In this document: piece after piece, positions 49,307 to 58,454 of the stretch
Numbering within the stretch: position 1 is the stretch's first letter
Layout: each line of letters starts with the position of its first letter
The notes under the pieces: generated by a model
Told to the model about the DNA's origin: nothing
The model's input: the letters and a program-made list of their open reading frames with translations, nothing else
The model's database searches: none
Position numbers and translations under genes: made by a program
Assembly: GCF_021532625.1 (NCBI RefSeq)
Contig: NZ_JAKGAR010000003.1
Span: 62,001 to 126,000 of the forward strand
DNA length: 64,000 nucleotides
From: Octadecabacter algicola
GTDB taxonomy: Bacteria > Pseudomonadota > Alphaproteobacteria > Rhodobacterales > Rhodobacteraceae
Direction of reading: 5' to 3'

Positions 49307-50725
49307 CTAGGGCAACCAGCGCTGCACCAAACCAACAACACGTTTCACCGTGCTGCTTTCAAACAACCTAGGGCTAAAGTAAGCACCCGCCGCCCGTTTG
49401 TTAATCTCTGATACGGTTGGATATGGCAGAACCGTTCCTGCAATTGCAGACATTTTCATTTTGTTGGCAATTGCCATGGCCCACATGCTGATCAATTCCC
49501 CAGCCATTGCACCTGCAATTGACGCGCCGACAGGACGACCCTTAACGATCATAACCTTGATCAGGCCGGTTGTTTTACCTTCTGCGATCGCGCGGTCGTT
49601 CTCATGATATGGGAACCGAACAACCTCCAGCTTACTTCCGAACTTTTCTTGGGCCTGCGCTTCGGTCAGGCCAACTTGGGCCAGCTCAGGGTCCGTATAA
49701 GTCGCCCATGGAATGTGATCGGTGCGTTGCTTGCTCGGCAACCCAAACAGCATCGACTTAATCACGACGCCTGCGTGATACCCCGCTACATGAGTGAACT
49801 GTAGCCCACCGGCGACATCGCCCACAGCATAGACCTTTTTGTTGGTGACAGAACGCAGGTTCGCACCCACTTCAACACCACCACGGCCCCATTTGACATC
49901 GGCCTTATCCAGATCAAGGTTTTCGACATTCACCTTACGGCCAACTGCCATCAAAAGATGAGACCCCGTAAAGTCACCTTTTGGCGTATGAACGGTAATG
50001 GCACCGGTTGTACCGCTTACCTTATCTGCCTGCGCGCCTTCGATGATTTCGACGCCTTCAGCGCGAAGTTTATCGAGTACGACAGCAGCCATTTCAGGAT
50101 CATCCTTACCCATGGCCTTGGCGCCTTCGATGACGGTCACCTTGGACCCGAGCCGCAAATGCGCTTGTGCCATTTCCATGCCAATTGGGCCACCACCAAC
50201 AACGATGAGATGGTCAGGACGTTCGCGCAAATCGAAGATGTTTTCGTTGGTATAGACGTCAACACTGTCCAACCCCGGGATCGGCGGGACAAACGGGCCA
50301 GACCCAGTTGCGACGATAAACCGACGCGCTTCGATGACAGTGTCACCGGCTTGAACTTCGGTTGGGCTGATGAATTTGCCGTATTCGCGGATCACATTGA
50401 TCCCGAACCCTTCAAAACGTTCCTGACTGTCCACCGGAGCGATGGTTTCGATCACTTTGTGAACATGGTCTTTTGCTGCGGCATAATCCACATCAGGATC
50501 AACCGCTTTGACACCCAAATCACCGGTGTGCCCCATGGCGTAGGCTTGTTTACCTGCCGCGATGAGGGCCTTACTGGGAACACAACCAAAGTTCAGGCAA
50601 TCACCGCCCATTTTGTGACCCTCGAGAAGGACAACATCAGCGCCCATCTGGGATGCGCCGGCAGCGATGCTCAACCCACCAGAGCCAGCGCCAATAATGC
50701 AAACGTCAGTTTTAATACGGTTCAT
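49307..50725 (-). CDS. FAD-dependent dithiol-disulfide oxidoreductase (mercuric reductase/Lpd-like)
   Basis: This 472-residue pyridine-nucleotide disulfide reductase has an FAD motif CIIGAGSGGLSIAAGA, the redox-active pair GGDCLNFGCVPSKALIAAG, an NAD(P) motif VGGGPIGMEMAQAHL and the C-terminal dimer domain (ISMWAMAIANKMKMSAIAGT). It lacks the N-terminal heavy-metal domain and the C-terminal cysteine pair of true MerA. Dihydrolipoamide dehydrogenase has a closing HAHPT active-site motif, which I do not see. It is therefore a general thiol reductase of this family. The start overlaps the end of the TVP38-type gene by a few bases in the correct order (the TVP38 gene is upstream), so the pair is co-translated. 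This pairing is common in bacteria. Confidence 0.87.
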   Translation of the reverse strand: MNRIKTDVCIIGAGSGGLSIAAGASQMGADVVLLEGHKMGGDCLNFGCVPSKALIAAGKQAYAMGHTGDLGVKAVDPDVDYAAAKDHVHKVIETIAPVDSQERFEGFGINVIREYGKFISPTEVQAGDTVIEARRFIVATGSGPFVPPIPGLDSVDVYTNENIFDLRERPDHLIVVGGGPIGMEMAQAHLRLGSKVTVIEGAKAMGKDDPEMAAVVLDKLRAEGVEIIEGAQADKVSGTTGAITVHTPKGDFTGSHLLMAVGRKVNVENLDLDKADVKWGRGGVEVGANLRSVTNKKVYAVGDVAGGLQFTHVAGYHAGVVIKSMLFGLPSKQRTDHIPWATYTDPELAQVGLTEAQAQEKFGSKLEVVRFPYHENDRAIAEGKTTGLIKVMIVKGRPVGASIAGAMAGELISMWAMAIANKMKMSAIAGTVLPYPTVSEINKRAAGAYFSPRLFESSTVKRVVGLVQRWLP

Positions 50726-50727
50726 GG

Positions 50728-51462
50728 TTACAGACCTTTTTTGCCGCGCACGGCTTTGATGAGAATAGGAAGCGCCGCCAGAACACACAGGCCAAGGATT
50801 GGCAGCAAGATGTGGGGCTCGAAGATAATGCCAAGATTTGGCGTTTCACCCGCGGCAAAGACTTCACCCAGCCCAGCGCCCACAGATGTGTACACAACCG
50901 ACCCCGGAATGATCCCAACAAAAGTTGAGATTACAAAACGGCGCAGAGGAACTTCTAGGAAAGCAGGGATCAAATTGGCGAGGAAGAACGGGACTGCAGG
51001 TACCAAACGAATAAGGAACAACATGGACCACTGGTTTTCGTCGATCCCGTCTTTGATCTTCTTAACAACCCCTTCGGAACCTTCCAGCTTCGCACCCAAT
51101 TGTTTTCCGAATCCCCAACGTGCCGCAAGGAAAATTCCAGTCGCACCCAAAGTGGCTGCGATGACGTTGAACAAGAAACCTGGGAACGTCGCGAACAAGA
51201 AGCCCCCAGCGAGGGTCATGATCGTCGCCCCCGGTAAGGAAAACGCGACCACGACAGTATAAATGGCGATAAACGCGACGACCATCAGTAGATAGTTCGC
51301 GTCACGAAACGCCAGCAGGCTTTCTCTGTTCTCGGCTAGTGCGTCAAACGTCAGGTAGTCGCGCAGGAAATAAGCACCCAACACGGCGACCACACCAATT
51401 ACAATGATGGGTAAGCGTTTGAGAATCGGGTTCGGCTCAATGGGCTTTGGTGTTTCGGTCAT
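50728..51462 (-). CDS. TVP38/TMEM64 (DedA/VTT-domain) membrane protein
   Basis: This 244-residue inner-membrane protein has six or so hydrophobic segments and the VTT-domain signatures FSLPGATIMTLAGGFLF (family-typical Px[A/G]-like motif), GATGIFLAARWGFGKQLG and FFLANLIPAFLEVPLRRFV. Proteins of this family are lipid scramblases or transport-related; the bacterial role is mostly unknown. The start at MTETPKPIEP was chosen over a longer frame because the upstream 73 residues look like intergenic translation and the mature N-terminus fits. It is divergent from rpmH with a 300-bp spacer. Downstream is the flavoprotein gene, overlapping by a few bases. Confidence 0.85.
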   Translation of the reverse strand: MTETPKPIEPNPILKRLPIIVIGVVAVLGAYFLRDYLTFDALAENRESLLAFRDANYLLMVVAFIAIYTVVVAFSLPGATIMTLAGGFLFATFPGFLFNVIAATLGATGIFLAARWGFGKQLGAKLEGSEGVVKKIKDGIDENQWSMLFLIRLVPAVPFFLANLIPAFLEVPLRRFVISTFVGIIPGSVVYTSVGAGLGEVFAAGETPNLGIIFEPHILLPILGLCVLAALPILIKAVRGKKGL

Positions 51463-51666
51463 TTGTGTCACGTCTCTATTCCTATGGCTGCGTTGCCCTT
51501 TAGATGGACGACAAGCCGTGTTCCCGATACCCCTAGGAGGCATTGGTTCACGCGGCGTTGATGCCAAGTGACTATTTTCATGCTGTTTGTTGCAATTGTC
51601 GTGAAGACTGTAACATTTGGCAGTACTACTTTCTGACTTTGTTGCAGAAATTAGCCGTGTCGCGCG

Positions 51667-51695
51667 TTGACAGACCATCAAACCCCTCCTATTAG
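51667..51695 (+). promoter_or_regulatory. Sigma-70-type promoter of rpmH
   Basis: TTGACA (51667-51672), a 17-base spacer and TATTAG (51690-51695) lie 68-96 bases before the rpmH ATG. The -35 box is perfect. The rest of the 300-base spacer between the TVP38 gene and rpmH shows no gene. Confidence 0.65.
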
Positions 51696-51762
51696 CTGGG
51701 CTTCGAGATTTAACGGGGCTTGATTCCTAGCAATAGGCTCGCCCACAGACCGGAGAGACGCA

Positions 51763-51897
51763 ATGAAGCGTACATTTCAGCCATCCAACCGCGTTCGCAA
51801 GAACCGCCACGGTTTCCGCGCACGTATGGCCACCAAAGCTGGCCGTAACATCCTGAACGCACGTCGTGCGAAGGGCCGCAAGGAACTCAGCGCTTAA
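51763..51897 (+). CDS. rpmH: 50S ribosomal protein L34
   Basis: This 44-residue, very basic protein begins [20 protein letters not shown] and ends with RKELSA, an exact L34 pattern. It binds 23S rRNA in the large subunit. The ribosome site is CGGAGAGACG. It heads the conserved rpmH-rnpA-yidD block, and rnpA begins 19 bases later. No dnaA gene is nearby, as is normal in Rhodobacterales, so the origin need not be here. Confidence 0.98.
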   Translation: MKRTFQPSNRVRKNRHGFRARMATKAGRNILNARRAKGRKELSA

Positions 51898-51916
51898 TTG
51901 TGCTGAACGAAGTCAC

Positions 51917-52306
51917 ATGACTTCGCCTGTGGATACAAATGAAACCGCCACAGCCTCGTCTGCGGCGGTTTTTGCACGTCTTGAGGTTCTCAAGAAGCGG
52001 AGCGATTTCGTTGCCGCCTCTAAGGCTCGGTATCAGACCGCAACCGGCCTAACCGTACAAATGCGAAACCGGGGCGACGACGACCCAAAGGTGCGTGTCG
52101 GATTTACCTGTTCCAAAAAGGTCGGCAATGCCGTCGCGCGAAACCGCGCTAAACGCCGCCTGCGCGAGATTGCGCGGATTGATTTGCCTGCGCTTGCCAA
52201 ACCAGGCCACGACTATGTGCTGATCGGTAAGAAAGACGTAACCGCAAACCGCGATTTTGAAGCTTTGCGGTCCGATCTCGCAAAAGCACTCGGGAAACTG
52301 CGATGA
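51917..52306 (+). CDS. rnpA: Ribonuclease P protein component
   Basis: This 129-residue basic protein has the RNase P signature [20 protein letters not shown] followed by [20 protein letters not shown] and the closing [20 protein letters not shown]. It binds the P RNA and helps it cut 5' leaders from tRNA precursors. The start at MTSPVDTNE was chosen over an upstream frame that begins inside rpmH. There is an N-terminal extension of about 25 residues (rich in alanine, serine and threonine) before the fold starts. The yidD start overlaps the stop by four bases. Confidence 0.95.
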   Translation: MTSPVDTNETATASSAAVFARLEVLKKRSDFVAASKARYQTATGLTVQMRNRGDDDPKVRVGFTCSKKVGNAVARNRAKRRLREIARIDLPALAKPGHDYVLIGKKDVTANRDFEALRSDLAKALGKLR

Positions 52307-52539
52307 ATCGTCGAATGACCCCGCTCGCGTTTGTTCTTTCTTTACCGATCCGTCTTTACCGCCTTCTTTTCTCGCCGTGGGTTGGACATGGCTGCCGTTT
52401 TCACCCGACTTGTAGCGCCTACATCATGGAAGCTTTGCGCAAACACGGCGGGATCAAAGGAACTGCTTTGTCCGTTCGCCGCGTGGCCCGTTGCCACCCG
52501 TGGGGCGGATCTGGAATTGACAACGTTCCGGACGAGTGA
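52303..52539 (+). CDS. yidD: Membrane protein insertion efficiency factor YidD
   Basis: This 78-residue protein has the YidD core: a hydrophobic amphipathic start ([20 protein letters not shown]), the cysteine motif [20 protein letters not shown] and [18 protein letters not shown]. It helps YidC insert proteins into the inner membrane. The start overlaps the rnpA stop (ATGA). The usual next gene would be yidC or a close neighbour; here an AT-rich orphan ORF and ttcA intervene. Confidence 0.95.
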   Translation: MNRRMTPLAFVLSLPIRLYRLLFSPWVGHGCRFHPTCSAYIMEALRKHGGIKGTALSVRRVARCHPWGGSGIDNVPDE

Positions 52540-52751
52540 AAGTCCGCGTTGCAGGACAAAGCTGCCGTTCGCGCTTAGCTTCCCCATGGCTCCTTCTTGA
52601 CCAATGGCCGGAAACCTATCTATGCCTAGCCCACAAACAACAGGCCGCATCTTCAAACCAACCAGCTACGCCAAGTCAATTTCTATTTTAAGCTCTCTCT
52701 AGCTTCCAAAAACTTGCCAAAAGACAGTTATTGAACAAACTGGATTAGCCA

Positions 52752-53186
52752 ATGATCTTATCAAAAAAATCTGCAATAATTATTCTTTGCATAACTCTAG
52801 TGGTCAGAAATTTCAGCCAGCTTATCTGGGGAGTTTATCCAAACTACAGCTTGGAAATTTATGGGTTTTTATATGCCCTTCTCGGTGTGGGTTATCCCTC
52901 TTTTTTATACCTTGAAGCGGCGAAACTGCTAACCTCTTTGATCGCTGCGGCGTTGTTTTTTTGGTGGACAACGTGGGCATTTCGGAACTTTCGGTTACAC
53001 CGCCATACTGCGCTAGCTATAAAAGTTCTTGCCCTATTTACGATGATTTTTTTGCATGCGTACCTTTGGCTTTTTGTCGATTGCCAGTTCATTTCAAATC
53101 ATTCGCACGAAGAGTTTGAATGCATTTTGAAGGTTTTCGCACCTAGCCATCCTTCGCGATGGTTTCCAGTCTCTAACTTAGCCTAA
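52752..53186 (+). CDS. AT-rich orphan ORF, possible membrane protein
   Basis: This 144-residue frame has about three hydrophobic stretches (SAIIILCITLVV, YGFLYALLGVGYPSFLYL, VLALFTMIFLHAYLWLFV). Codon use differs clearly from its neighbours: many TTT, ATA, AAT and TTA codons against the GC-rich flanking genes. No ribosome site precedes the ATG. It sits in about 850 bases of visibly AT-rich DNA (52.54-53.39 kb) that separates yidD from ttcA. I do not recognise a family. It may be an acquired gene or a decaying one. Confidence 0.4.
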   Translation: MILSKKSAIIILCITLVVRNFSQLIWGVYPNYSLEIYGFLYALLGVGYPSFLYLEAAKLLTSLIAAALFFWWTTWAFRNFRLHRHTALAIKVLALFTMIFLHAYLWLFVDCQFISNHSHEEFECILKVFAPSHPSRWFPVSNLA

Positions 53187-53392
53187 GGTTTTTCGCACTC
53201 TCGCGATAGCGGTCATTCGCTGTAACACGGTACTTCGCAACTTTGGGCTCAAAGCGGACCTTTAAGAACGTTACCACAGATGGCCTAATTGACGGGCAGA
53301 GAAACAGCCGAAGCTAAATATGTATACATACGGAATGTGGACGAGCATATCGCCCACTTGTAGGTCGAACCTTGCGCCTGTAATTCAACATC

Positions 53393-54235
53393 ATGCTTGA
53401 TGATCCTGATGACATTCACCCGCTGTTTTATGGCGCTCCGAAAACGACCGAGTTCAAGAAGCTCCGAAAGCGGATCGTGCAAAACACACGCGAAGCGATT
53501 GAGACGTACGGAATGGTTCAAGAGGGGCCGCGTCCGAAATGGCTCGTCTGTTTGTCAGGCGGTAAGGACAGCTACACGTTGCTTGCCGTGCTCCATGAAT
53601 TGCAATGGCGCGGTTTGCTGCCTGTTGACTTGTTGGCGTGCAATCTCGACCAAGGCCAGCCGAATTTTCCAGCGACGGTGCTTCCTGCCTTCCTAGAAAA
53701 GATGGGCGTGCCTAATCGTATTGAATACCAAGACACCTATTCCATTGTCATGGATAAGATCCCCGCAGGCCGCACATTCTGCGCTTTGTGTTCTCGTTTG
53801 AGACGCGGAAACCTGTATCGCATCGCCCGCGAAGAAGGCTGTTCGGCTGTTGTTCTCGGCCATCATCGCGATGATATCCTTGAGACATTCATGATGAACA
53901 TGTTTCACGGGTCACGACTGGCGACGATGCCGCCCAAACTGGTGAACGAAGAAGGCGATTTGTTTCTTTATCGCCCACTTGCCCACGTCGCTGAAGTAGA
54001 CTGCGAAAAATTCGCAACGGCAATGGATTACCCGATCATTCCTTGCGATCTGTGTGGCTCTCAGGACGGGCTTCAACGACAGCAAGTGAAGGCCATGCTG
54101 GACCAATGGGAAACGAACTTCCCCGGACGCCGCAACATTATGTTCAAATCTCTGATGAATGCGCGACCCTCCCATCTTCTGGATCCAAAGCTGTTTGACT
54201 TCAAAGGATTAGAAATCAAACCAAGCGAGGATTGA
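53393..54235 (+). CDS. ttcA: tRNA 2-thiocytidine biosynthesis protein TtcA
   Basis: This 280-residue PP-loop enzyme has [10 protein letters not shown] (P-loop, about 55-64) and the Fe-S cysteines C130 and C133 ([12 protein letters not shown]), with a further pair at about C218 and C221 ([11 protein letters not shown]). The [11 protein letters not shown] stretch is family-typical. It thiolates cytidine 32 of some tRNAs. The ATG at 53393 gives the usual length with the N-terminal [11 protein letters not shown] extension. It stands between the AT-rich ORF and yidC. A tail of the protein (ending LEIKPSED) resembles other alphaproteobacterial TtcA. Confidence 0.93.
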   Translation: MLDDPDDIHPLFYGAPKTTEFKKLRKRIVQNTREAIETYGMVQEGPRPKWLVCLSGGKDSYTLLAVLHELQWRGLLPVDLLACNLDQGQPNFPATVLPAFLEKMGVPNRIEYQDTYSIVMDKIPAGRTFCALCSRLRRGNLYRIAREEGCSAVVLGHHRDDILETFMMNMFHGSRLATMPPKLVNEEGDLFLYRPLAHVAEVDCEKFATAMDYPIIPCDLCGSQDGLQRQQVKAMLDQWETNFPGRRNIMFKSLMNARPSHLLDPKLFDFKGLEIKPSED

Positions 54236-54343
54236 TCAGGGCATCGAAAACACGGCGTGCGGTGAAGACGACCGCTGCATCTTTCCCAGCATTTATTAAA
54301 GAAAATAAGGCAAAACCGCTTGACCTTTGGGCGTTCGACCTAT

Positions 54344-54375
54344 TGAAACTGCCAGATATTTCAATGGCAGTTTCA
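54344..54375 (+). promoter_or_regulatory. Inverted repeat directly upstream of the yidC ribosome site
   Basis: TGAAACTGCCA and TGGCAGTTTCA are perfect 11-base inverted copies with a ten-base loop. The stem ends right where the ribosome site (GGCGG) begins, ten bases before the yidC ATG. In RNA it would form a hairpin next to the start site and could gate translation. Confidence 0.55.
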
Positions 54376-54385
54376 GGCGGTTTCA

Positions 54386-56167
54386 ATGGACGACCAGAAC
54401 AAGAATCTTATCCTCGCGACAGCACTTAGCTTACTCGTGATCTTGGTGTGGTTTGTTTTATTCCCGCCACCGGAGGCAGTTGATCCTGCGACACCAACAG
54501 AGGTTGTCACAACTGCCGAAGGCGAAATGCTAGGCGTCGACGCGGCCACGGATACCGCGCAAGTCGCTGCACCCATTGAGGAAAGCAGTCTTGCCGACAC
54601 ACTCGCAAATGCTGCGCGCGTGACCATCGACAGCCCAAGCCTGACAGGCTCACTTTCTCTCATTGGTGGTCGTATCGATGATCTGTCGTTGAAAAACTAC
54701 GACGAGACTTTGGACGACGGTTCCGAGTTGGTGCGCCTCCTTTCTCCTATCGGTGAAGAAGATCCGTACTACGCATTGCATGGCTGGGTTGCTTCGGTTG
54801 GTGCAACTGCTGATCAGGTGCCAAGCGCGACGACCGAATGGGCAATCGAATCCGGCGATTCGTTGTCCCCGGGTTCAGATGTCACATTGGCTTGGGACAA
54901 CGGCGCTGGCCTTGTCTTCCGCAAGACATACTCTGTCGATGAAAACTTCTTGTTCACAATCACTCAAGACGTTGAAAACTTCAGCGGTTCTGAAGTGGCT
55001 TTGCGTCCATACGGGATCGTAGCACGTCACGGAGAGCCAGAACAAATCGGTTTCTTTATCCAACACGAAGGCGTCGTTCGGATGTCCGACGATTCGATGG
55101 AAGAAATCAATTACGACGATATGCCAGACCTGACGACCGAAGAGGGCCGTATTGAGGTTGAGGAAAATGGCTGGATCGGCTTTTCAGACCAATACTGGAT
55201 GACGGCTCTTATCCCGACACCGGGTCAAGATTTCCGGTCTACCGCGAAATCTGGAAATGACATCTATCAGATCGAAACGATCTATCCGATGGTCACCGTT
55301 GCAGCAGGCGCTACTGTCGCCGCACAATCGCAGTTCTTTGCTGGCGCTCAAGAGTGGGAAGTCATTCGTGGGTATCAAAACGACCTTGGGATCGATCGCT
55401 TCCTAGACAGTATTGACTGGGGTTGGTTCTTCTTCCTGACTAAGCCAATTTTTGCTGTGCTGCATTGGTTGAACGGGTTCATTGGCAACATGGGTTGGTC
55501 GATCATTGCACTGACTTTCATGATCAAGGCGCTGTTGCTGCCGCTGGCATATAAATCCTATGTGTCTATGGCCAAAATGCGTGAACTTCAGCCGCAAATG
55601 GCCAAGCTGAAAGAAGACGCCGGCGATGACCGCGAGAAAATGCAAAAAGGTATGATGGCTCTCTACAAAGAGAACAAAGTAAATCCCGCATCTGGTTGCT
55701 TGCCCATCCTGATGCAAATTCCGATCTTCTTCTCCCTGTACAAAGTTATTTTCGTTACTATCGAACTGCGTCACGCACCGTGGATCGGCTGGGTCAAAGA
55801 TCTTAGCGCACCTGACACATCCAGCATCTTCAACTTGTTTGGCTTGTTCCCATGGGACGCACCGTCGCCGGATTCGTTCCTGTCACTCGTCTTTATCGGG
55901 ATCATGCCAATCGTCCTTGGTATCTCCATGTGGCTACAGCAAAAGCTGAATCCAGCCCCCACAGATGCGACGCAGAAAATGATCTTTGCGTGGATGCCAT
56001 GGGTCTTCATGTTCATGTTGGGCAGCTTTGCCAGCGGTCTTGTTCTTTACTGGATTGCCAACAACACGATCACGTTCATCCAGCAGTACGCGATCATGCG
56101 GAGCCAAGGTTTCAAACCTGACATCTTCGGCAACATTATGGGTCGAACCAACGCGGATCCGAAGTAA
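54386..56167 (+). CDS. yidC: Membrane protein insertase YidC
   Basis: This 593-residue Gram-negative YidC has an N-terminal anchor (NLILATALSLLVILVWFVLF), a periplasmic domain of about 300 residues (rich in beta strands, about 60-350) and the C-terminal Oxa1 core of five helices. Core landmarks are KPIFAVLHWLNGFIGNMGWS, MAKLKEDAGDDREKMQKGMM, PASGCLPILMQIPIFFSLYK and VLYWIANNTITFIQQY. It inserts membrane proteins with SecYEG. Its stop overlaps the MOSC gene start. A perfect stem-loop precedes its ribosome site. Full length and no damage. Confidence 0.97.
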   Translation: MDDQNKNLILATALSLLVILVWFVLFPPPEAVDPATPTEVVTTAEGEMLGVDAATDTAQVAAPIEESSLADTLANAARVTIDSPSLTGSLSLIGGRIDDLSLKNYDETLDDGSELVRLLSPIGEEDPYYALHGWVASVGATADQVPSATTEWAIESGDSLSPGSDVTLAWDNGAGLVFRKTYSVDENFLFTITQDVENFSGSEVALRPYGIVARHGEPEQIGFFIQHEGVVRMSDDSMEEINYDDMPDLTTEEGRIEVEENGWIGFSDQYWMTALIPTPGQDFRSTAKSGNDIYQIETIYPMVTVAAGATVAAQSQFFAGAQEWEVIRGYQNDLGIDRFLDSIDWGWFFFLTKPIFAVLHWLNGFIGNMGWSIIALTFMIKALLLPLAYKSYVSMAKMRELQPQMAKLKEDAGDDREKMQKGMMALYKENKVNPASGCLPILMQIPIFFSLYKVIFVTIELRHAPWIGWVKDLSAPDTSSIFNLFGLFPWDAPSPDSFLSLVFIGIMPIVLGISMWLQQKLNPAPTDATQKMIFAWMPWVFMFMLGSFASGLVLYWIANNTITFIQQYAIMRSQGFKPDIFGNIMGRTNADPK

Positions 56168-56910
56168 TGTGCACTGTCGCGGAACTCTGGCGACACCCGA
56201 TCAAAAGTCACGGCCGCGAAGCACTCGCGGCCGTTGCTTTGACAGAAGGTAAGTGTTTGCCGTGGGATCGCCATTGGGCCGTTACCCATGAAAAATCCAA
56301 GTTTGATGGAACCGAATGGGTCATGTGCCGGAACTTCATGATCGGCTCGATGACGCCTACGCTTGCGGCGCTTTGGGCAACGTTTGACGATGCGGCGCAA
56401 AAGATGACATTGCGCCATGCTGAGATGGGCGAACTGACCTTTGATCCCGAAACCGAGAGCGATGCGTTCCTTGCTTGGGCGGCCCCACTTTATCCCGAAG
56501 GCCGGCAACAGCCCCAGGCCCTTGTCAGTCTCTCAAACCGCGGCATGACGGATACAAACTATCCCACTGTTTCGATCATGAACCGAGCGAGCCACACCTC
56601 ATTCGAGACAGCGCATGGTGGACCAATTGAGCTGGAACGTTGGCGCGGAAACATTTGGCTCGATGGTGCAAAGGCTTGGGATGAATTGAGCTGGGTCGGC
56701 AAGACCATCCGGATCGGCAACGCAGAGCTTGAGATTCGCGATCCTATTAAGCGGTGCATGCACACTGCCGCAAACCCTGTGACTGGCGAGCGCGACGCCG
56801 ACACTCTCGGGACACTGAAATCCAGCTTTGGACACCAAGACTTTGGCGTCTATGCTGTTGTGACGAAATCCGGCCACGTCGCGCTTGGCGACCAAGCAGA
56901 GGTGCTTTGA
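56167..56910 (+). CDS. MOSC-domain protein
   Basis: This 247-residue protein has an N-terminal beta-barrel MOSC_N part (VAELWRHPIKSHGREALAAV) and a MOSC domain with a conserved cysteine in IKRCMHTAANPVTGERDADT. MOSC proteins carry activated sulfur for molybdenum cofactor or act in amine-N-oxide or amidoxime reduction. The substrate here is unknown. It starts at the last base of yidC, and yihA starts directly after its stop, so it is within a core operon. This order (yidC-MOSC-engB-argB) is a recurrent one in Rhodobacterales. Confidence 0.9.
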   Translation: MCTVAELWRHPIKSHGREALAAVALTEGKCLPWDRHWAVTHEKSKFDGTEWVMCRNFMIGSMTPTLAALWATFDDAAQKMTLRHAEMGELTFDPETESDAFLAWAAPLYPEGRQQPQALVSLSNRGMTDTNYPTVSIMNRASHTSFETAHGGPIELERWRGNIWLDGAKAWDELSWVGKTIRIGNAELEIRDPIKRCMHTAANPVTGERDADTLGTLKSSFGHQDFGVYAVVTKSGHVALGDQAEVL

Positions 56911-57561
56911 ATGCAACTACCATTTCCAGAAGCGGAAGAACCCGATGACGCGACACGTGAAGCGGGACGTATTCTTTTTGCCGGTGAGACCGAATTTGTA
57001 AAAGGCGTTGTCGCAATGGACGGCCTGCCTGACCCTGATCGCCCAGAGGTCTGCTTTGCAGGACGTTCCAACGTTGGCAAGTCAAGCCTGATCAACGCAT
57101 TGACTGGCCGTAAGGGCCTTGCTCGGGCTTCCAACACGCCAGGGCGGACGCAAGAAATCAACTACTTTACCGTTGGCGAAAGCTACTATCTCGTCGACCT
57201 TCCGGGGTATGGGTATGCAAATGCGCCTATTCCTGTCGTCGAAAAATGGCAGCGCTTGCTGAAGAATTACCTGCGTGGCCGCGTTACGTTGCGCCGCGCT
57301 TTTGTGCTGGTCGATGCCCGCCACGGGGTGAAACCTGTTGACGAAGAGATCATGGCGTTGCTCGCCAGTGCGGCGGTCACGTTCCAATGTGTGATGACCA
57401 AAACGGATAAGCTTAAGAAGGGCGAACTTGAAAAGGTTCTAGTACAAGTTCGAGAGAAACTGCAGAAATTCCCATCCGCCTTTCCAGAGATGGTTCTGAC
57501 ATCCTCAGAAAAGGGCGAAGGAATTGAAAAGTTGCGCGCAATCATCTCAGGGATAGACTGA
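56911..57561 (+). CDS. yihA: Ribosome biogenesis GTP-binding protein (YihA/YsxC/EngB)
   Basis: This 216-residue GTPase has P-loop [16 protein letters not shown] (51-66), switch [15 protein letters not shown] and [12 protein letters not shown] (the TKxD nucleotide motif), with [11 protein letters not shown] for base contact. It takes part in assembly of the large ribosomal subunit. The ATG immediately follows the MOSC stop. An extra N-terminal segment of about 20 acidic residues is present ([19 protein letters not shown]). Length and motifs are complete. Confidence 0.95.
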   Translation: MQLPFPEAEEPDDATREAGRILFAGETEFVKGVVAMDGLPDPDRPEVCFAGRSNVGKSSLINALTGRKGLARASNTPGRTQEINYFTVGESYYLVDLPGYGYANAPIPVVEKWQRLLKNYLRGRVTLRRAFVLVDARHGVKPVDEEIMALLASAAVTFQCVMTKTDKLKKGELEKVLVQVREKLQKFPSAFPEMVLTSSEKGEGIEKLRAIISGID

Positions 57562-57587
57562 CGCCAATACAGGCCCCTAGGAAGAAC

Positions 57588-58454
57588 ATGAGAAAGCAAG
57601 ATATGAACCGCGATTGGATCGCCACTGCGTCCACACTTAGTGCAGCACTGCCGTATTTGCAGCGCTACAATGACGCCATTGTCGTCATCAAACTTGGTGG
57701 CAATGCGATGTCATCTGAAGAGGCAATGGAAGATTTCGCCCGCGATGTCGTCTTGATGCAGCAGGTTGGTGTGAACCCCGTGATCGTCCATGGTGGCGGG
57801 CCGATGATCAACGAAATGCTCGAGAAGCTCGAAATCAAGTCAGAATTCGTAAACGGCAAACGGGTGACCGATAAAGCGACTGTCGAAGTCGTTGAGATGG
57901 TCCTGTCTGGCCGTGTAAACAAGTGGATCGTTGGCGCAATCAACCGCCAAGGCGGGCGTGCTGTTGGTCTGTCTGGCAAGGATGCAAACTTGATCATCTG
58001 CGATCAGGATGCACCTGAGCTTGGTCTTGTGGGAACACCCGCCGAGATAGACACCGGCGTTCTGACGACCCTGTTTGATGCCAATACCATCCCTGTAATT
58101 GCGCCGCTCGGTGCGGGCCGCAATGGCGAAACCATGAATATCAACGGAGACACTGCGGCTGGCGCAATCGCTGCCGCCTTGACGGCGGACCGCCTACTGC
58201 TACTGACGGACGTTCCGGGTGTGATGGATGAAACTAAGACAGTTCTTACGGATTTGACTGTGGAGCAGGTGATCGAAATGACCGCCTCTGGCGTGATTGC
58301 TGGTGGTATGATCCCGAAAACGCAAACTTGTCTTGATGCCTTAGAAGGTGGCGTTCGTGCCGCCGTGATCCTTGATGGTAGGGCGCCGAATGCCTGCCTA
58401 CTGGAGCTGTTCACTGAGCACGGCGCCGGTTCCATCATTCGGGCGGCGAAGTGA
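57588..58454 (+). CDS. argB: Acetylglutamate kinase
   Basis: This 288-residue kinase has the phosphate-binding [20 protein letters not shown], the substrate loop [40 protein letters not shown] and the closing [20 protein letters not shown]. It catalyses the second step of arginine synthesis. The start at 57588 has AGGAAGAAC before it; an ATG five codons later is possible. The downstream ferredoxin-like gene begins with GTG at the last four bases of argB. No arginine-feedback extension is obvious beyond the N-terminal helix [19 protein letters not shown] that is associated with arginine-sensitive hexameric forms. Confidence 0.95.
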   Translation: MRKQDMNRDWIATASTLSAALPYLQRYNDAIVVIKLGGNAMSSEEAMEDFARDVVLMQQVGVNPVIVHGGGPMINEMLEKLEIKSEFVNGKRVTDKATVEVVEMVLSGRVNKWIVGAINRQGGRAVGLSGKDANLIICDQDAPELGLVGTPAEIDTGVLTTLFDANTIPVIAPLGAGRNGETMNINGDTAAGAIAAALTADRLLLLTDVPGVMDETKTVLTDLTVEQVIEMTASGVIAGGMIPKTQTCLDALEGGVRAAVILDGRAPNACLLELFTEHGAGSIIRAAK

